Shown here piece after piece: positions 62,258 through 64,000 of a stretch of DNA of 64,000 nucleotides. A program made the position numbers and the translations under genes. The number at the start of each line of letters is the position of its first letter. Positions within the stretch are counted from its first letter, which is position 1. The DNA is from Aliivibrio salmonicida LFI1238 (GTDB lineage Bacteria > Pseudomonadota > Gammaproteobacteria > Enterobacterales > Vibrionaceae). The stretch spans positions 1,364,001-1,428,000 of the forward strand of contig NC_011312.1 in NCBI RefSeq assembly GCF_000196495.1, written 5' to 3'. The notes beneath the pieces were generated by a model. That model did not search any database. It was not told the origin of the DNA and worked only from the letters and a program-made list of their open reading frames with translations.

Positions 62258-63743
62258 ATGACTGATAAAATAAAACCACTTCCTGATACCATTGACGAGC
62301 TGAAAGCACTTGTGCTTCAGCTTGAAAATAAATATAACCGTCTTCTAGAGCAATTTCGGCTGGCTCAACATCAGCGCTTTGGTAAAAGCAGTGAATCTGA
62401 CTCGACTCAATTTGATTTATTCAATGAAACAGAAGAAGAAATCATCATTGAAAATGATGACACACAAACGATTACCTACACTCGTCAAAAGCCAAAACGC
62501 CAACGCTTACCTGAAGACTTACCGCGTACTGTTATTATCCACGACATAAAAGATAAAACTTGTAAGTGTTGCGGTCTAGAGATGCATGCGATGGGTAAAG
62601 ACATCAGTGAAAAGTTGGAATTTGTACCAGCTAAAGTGGAAGTTATTCAACATGTTCGTCCTAAATATGCTTGCCGAAATTGTGAAAAAAACAATACTTC
62701 AGTAGACATTAAACAAGCCCCAATGCCAGCGTCACCAATCCCTAAAGGGATTGCGACCGCAAGTTTACTTGCTCAAATTATTACGGCTAAATTTCAATAC
62801 AGTCTTCCACTTTATCGTCAAGAAACGTTATTTCAGCAATGGGGTATCATTATTGGACGGCGAACGATGGCGGATTGGTTAATAAAATGCTCGGTACTAT
62901 TTACCCCTCTTAATAACGAGTTACATCGTATTTTGCTTGAACAACCCACTCTGCATTGTGATGAAACAACGGTAAATGTGTTGGATGTTGAAAAAGCAAA
63001 ATGTTATATGTGGGTCTACTGCTCTGGCTATGATTCTCCAGGCTCTGGTGTTTTGCCTGGAATTGTACTTTATGATTATCAATCTAGCAGGCATGGCTAC
63101 CATCCAGTTAACTTTTTAAAAGTTATAACGGTATTTACATACCGATGGTTACCAAGGTTATGAACAAACTGAAGCGATTTTAGTTGGCTGTTGGGCACAC
63201 GCACGTCGACGATTTATTGAGGCTCAACGTGTTCAAGTAAAAGGGAAAACAGGGAGTGCAGATTGGGTATTGAGTAAAATCCAAAAGCTATACCGGATCG
63301 AATCGTTATTAAAAGAGGCTTCCCCTGAAGCCAAGTATGTTGCTAGGCAGACAGAAGCCCGCGATTTACTTAAAGAGCTCCGTGATTGGCTTGATAGCGC
63401 AGTTAGTCGAGTATCACCTAAAACAAAATTAGGTGAGGCGATTAGCTATACATTAAATCAATGGGATAAATTAGTTCGTTATATTGATGATGGATTGTTA
63501 TCTATTGATAACAATCGAGCAGAGCGAGCGGTTAAACCGTTTGTTATCGGCCGGAAAAACTGGTTATTTTCGGGTTCAACGGCTGGTGCAGATTCAAGTG
63601 CAATGCTTTACAGCATTGTAGAAACAGCAAAGGCAAACGGATTAATCCCTTACGATTATATTAGGTATTGTCTAGATCGTTTATGTGTTGGATCGCCAGA
63701 TATCGATTCACTTTTACCTTGGAATGTAAAAGACAAGGTGTAG
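62258..63743 (+). pseudogene. tnpC: IS66 transposase TnpC, frameshifted (copy 5)
   Basis: Two single-G losses near 63124 and 63132 (AAAGTTATAACGGTA instead of AAAGGTTATAACGGGTA) move the frame by two, with a stop at 63163. The catalytic half resumes in the third frame to 63743. The second catalytic Asp region is lost. Confidence 0.9.
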
Positions 63744-63761
63744 TTCCCCGCACGCTTACCA

Positions 63762-63799
63762 ATAAAAAACCGAATCATGAATGTGATTCGGTTTTTTAT
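63762..63799. terminator. Terminator right of IS66 copy 5
   Basis: AAAAAACCGAATCA and TGATTCGGTTTTTT form a 14-bp stem with a short loop, 42 bases past the stop of the minus-strand gene that begins outside the window. The left target duplication sits against its A-run. Confidence 0.88.
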
Positions 63800-63840
63800 G
63801 TACGAAATAAAGCGATTATAACACTCGCTTTATTTATTGA

Positions 63841-64000
63841 TTAAGACTGCAAACTCTCGTCTTCAGAATCAATCTCGCCTTTTCCTTTTGATTTTACAAT
63901 CACCAAGCCTGCAATAACAAACGAAGAAACAACACCAGTGATGGTTGATAGCGTCATTGGTAAGCCAAAGCCAAGTTGATGGTTACTTAAAATAAACGTA
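63841..64000 (-). CDS. Unidentified membrane protein, C-terminal end (cut by window end)
   Basis: The frame is open to the window edge and encodes the last 52 residues. One hydrophobic helix (TLSTITGVVSSFVIAGLVIV) is followed by a charged tail (KSKGKGEIDSEDESLQS). It is preceded by HQLGFGLPM, which looks like a loop of a polytopic transporter. I cannot assign the family from this fragment. Confidence 0.6.
   Translation of the reverse strand, partial: TFILSNHQLGFGLPMTLSTITGVVSSFVIAGLVIVKSKGKGEIDSEDESLQS

Larger units (their letters stand above)
61448..63759 (+). mobile_element. IS66-family insertion sequence, copy 5 (2312 bp)
   Basis: Perfect 8-bp target duplication CAATAAAA at 61440-61447 and 63760-63767: a simple insertion into the intergenic space between two terminators. 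Three bases are missing relative to intact copies: one A in tnpB, and two G in tnpC. Confidence 0.97.

Noticed and set aside
61448..63759. Copy 5 as another rearrangement joint
   Set aside because: Its flanks are a perfect 8-bp duplication (CAATAAAA), so it is a simple insertion.

Overview
The window looks like a chromosomal stretch of a marine Vibrionaceae bacterium, most likely an Aliivibrio close to the A. salmonicida/A. logei group. This is judged from low GC, vibrio-type gene content (DUF3392, YaeQ, HinT-YcfL-LpoB, YcfP-Ndh, a MIX-type T6SS effector) and heavy IS load with gene decay. No database search was possible, so species and family names are recognition by eye.

Layout. 1-1.7 kb: end of a BCCT transporter and cbpA. 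1.75-4.07 kb: IS66 copy 1, abutting the first 43 codons of a DUF805 gene. 4.3-7.2 kb: MurNAc catabolism, with a MurR/RpiR regulator, intact murQ and a wrecked murP. 7.3-9.9 kb: yaeQ, a TSUP permease, a LysR regulator and the start of a metallo-beta-lactamase-fold gene cut by IS66 copy 2 (9.9-12.2 kb). 12.2-23.3 kb: a block between IS66 copies 2 and 3 holding split class II ribonucleotide reductase (nrdJa/nrdJb), a diguanylate cyclase, sanA, DUF3392, maeA, a truncated DEAH helicase, an IS982 element and most of an outer-membrane protein gene. IS66 copy 3 is at 23.3-25.7 kb. 26-29.7 kb: a dicarboxylate symporter and a second BCCT transporter. 29.8-32.2 kb: a higBA toxin-antitoxin pair, a 9-bp tandem repeat and an orphan two-TM protein. 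32.3-36 kb: a kinase, a SpoU methylase, a NYN nuclease-fold protein and a GH13 amylase. 36-39.4 kb: an ompA-like gene cut cleanly by IS66 copy 4. 39.5-41.5 kb: a chemoreceptor. 41.8-49.8 kb: hinT, lipoproteins and lpoB, then a T6SS effector/immunity-like pair between two copies of one terminator, then yggL. 49.9-56 kb: a methyltransferase and a MocR-controlled divergent metabolic cluster. 56-57.1 kb: a decayed IS630. 57.2-61.4 kb: ycfP, ndh, rhlE and a small unknown gene. 61.4-63.8 kb: IS66 copy 5, then the end of an unidentified membrane protein.

The strongest signal is architectural. Five near-identical IS66 copies lie in the same orientation. Copies 4 and 5 have perfect 8-bp target duplications. 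Copies 1, 2 and 3 do not, but the right flank of copy 2 equals the left flank of copy 3, and those two flanks rejoin into one outer-membrane protein gene whose last nine codons now sit 11 kb upstream of the rest. The order copy 2 - block A - IS982 - block B - copy 3 is what excision of a circle by recombination between IS982 copies, followed by reintegration through IS66, would leave. Sequence differences among the IS66 copies also pass the four-gamete criterion for exchange between copies.

Functional groups: osmolyte uptake (two BCCT proteins), cell-wall metabolism (murQ, lpoB), antagonism and defence (MIX effector, higBA, possibly the two-TM protein), and an unassigned MocR-linked pathway combining an Fe(II)/2-oxoglutarate oxygenase, a beta-hydroxyacid dehydrogenase, a TSUP exporter and a ThiK-like kinase.
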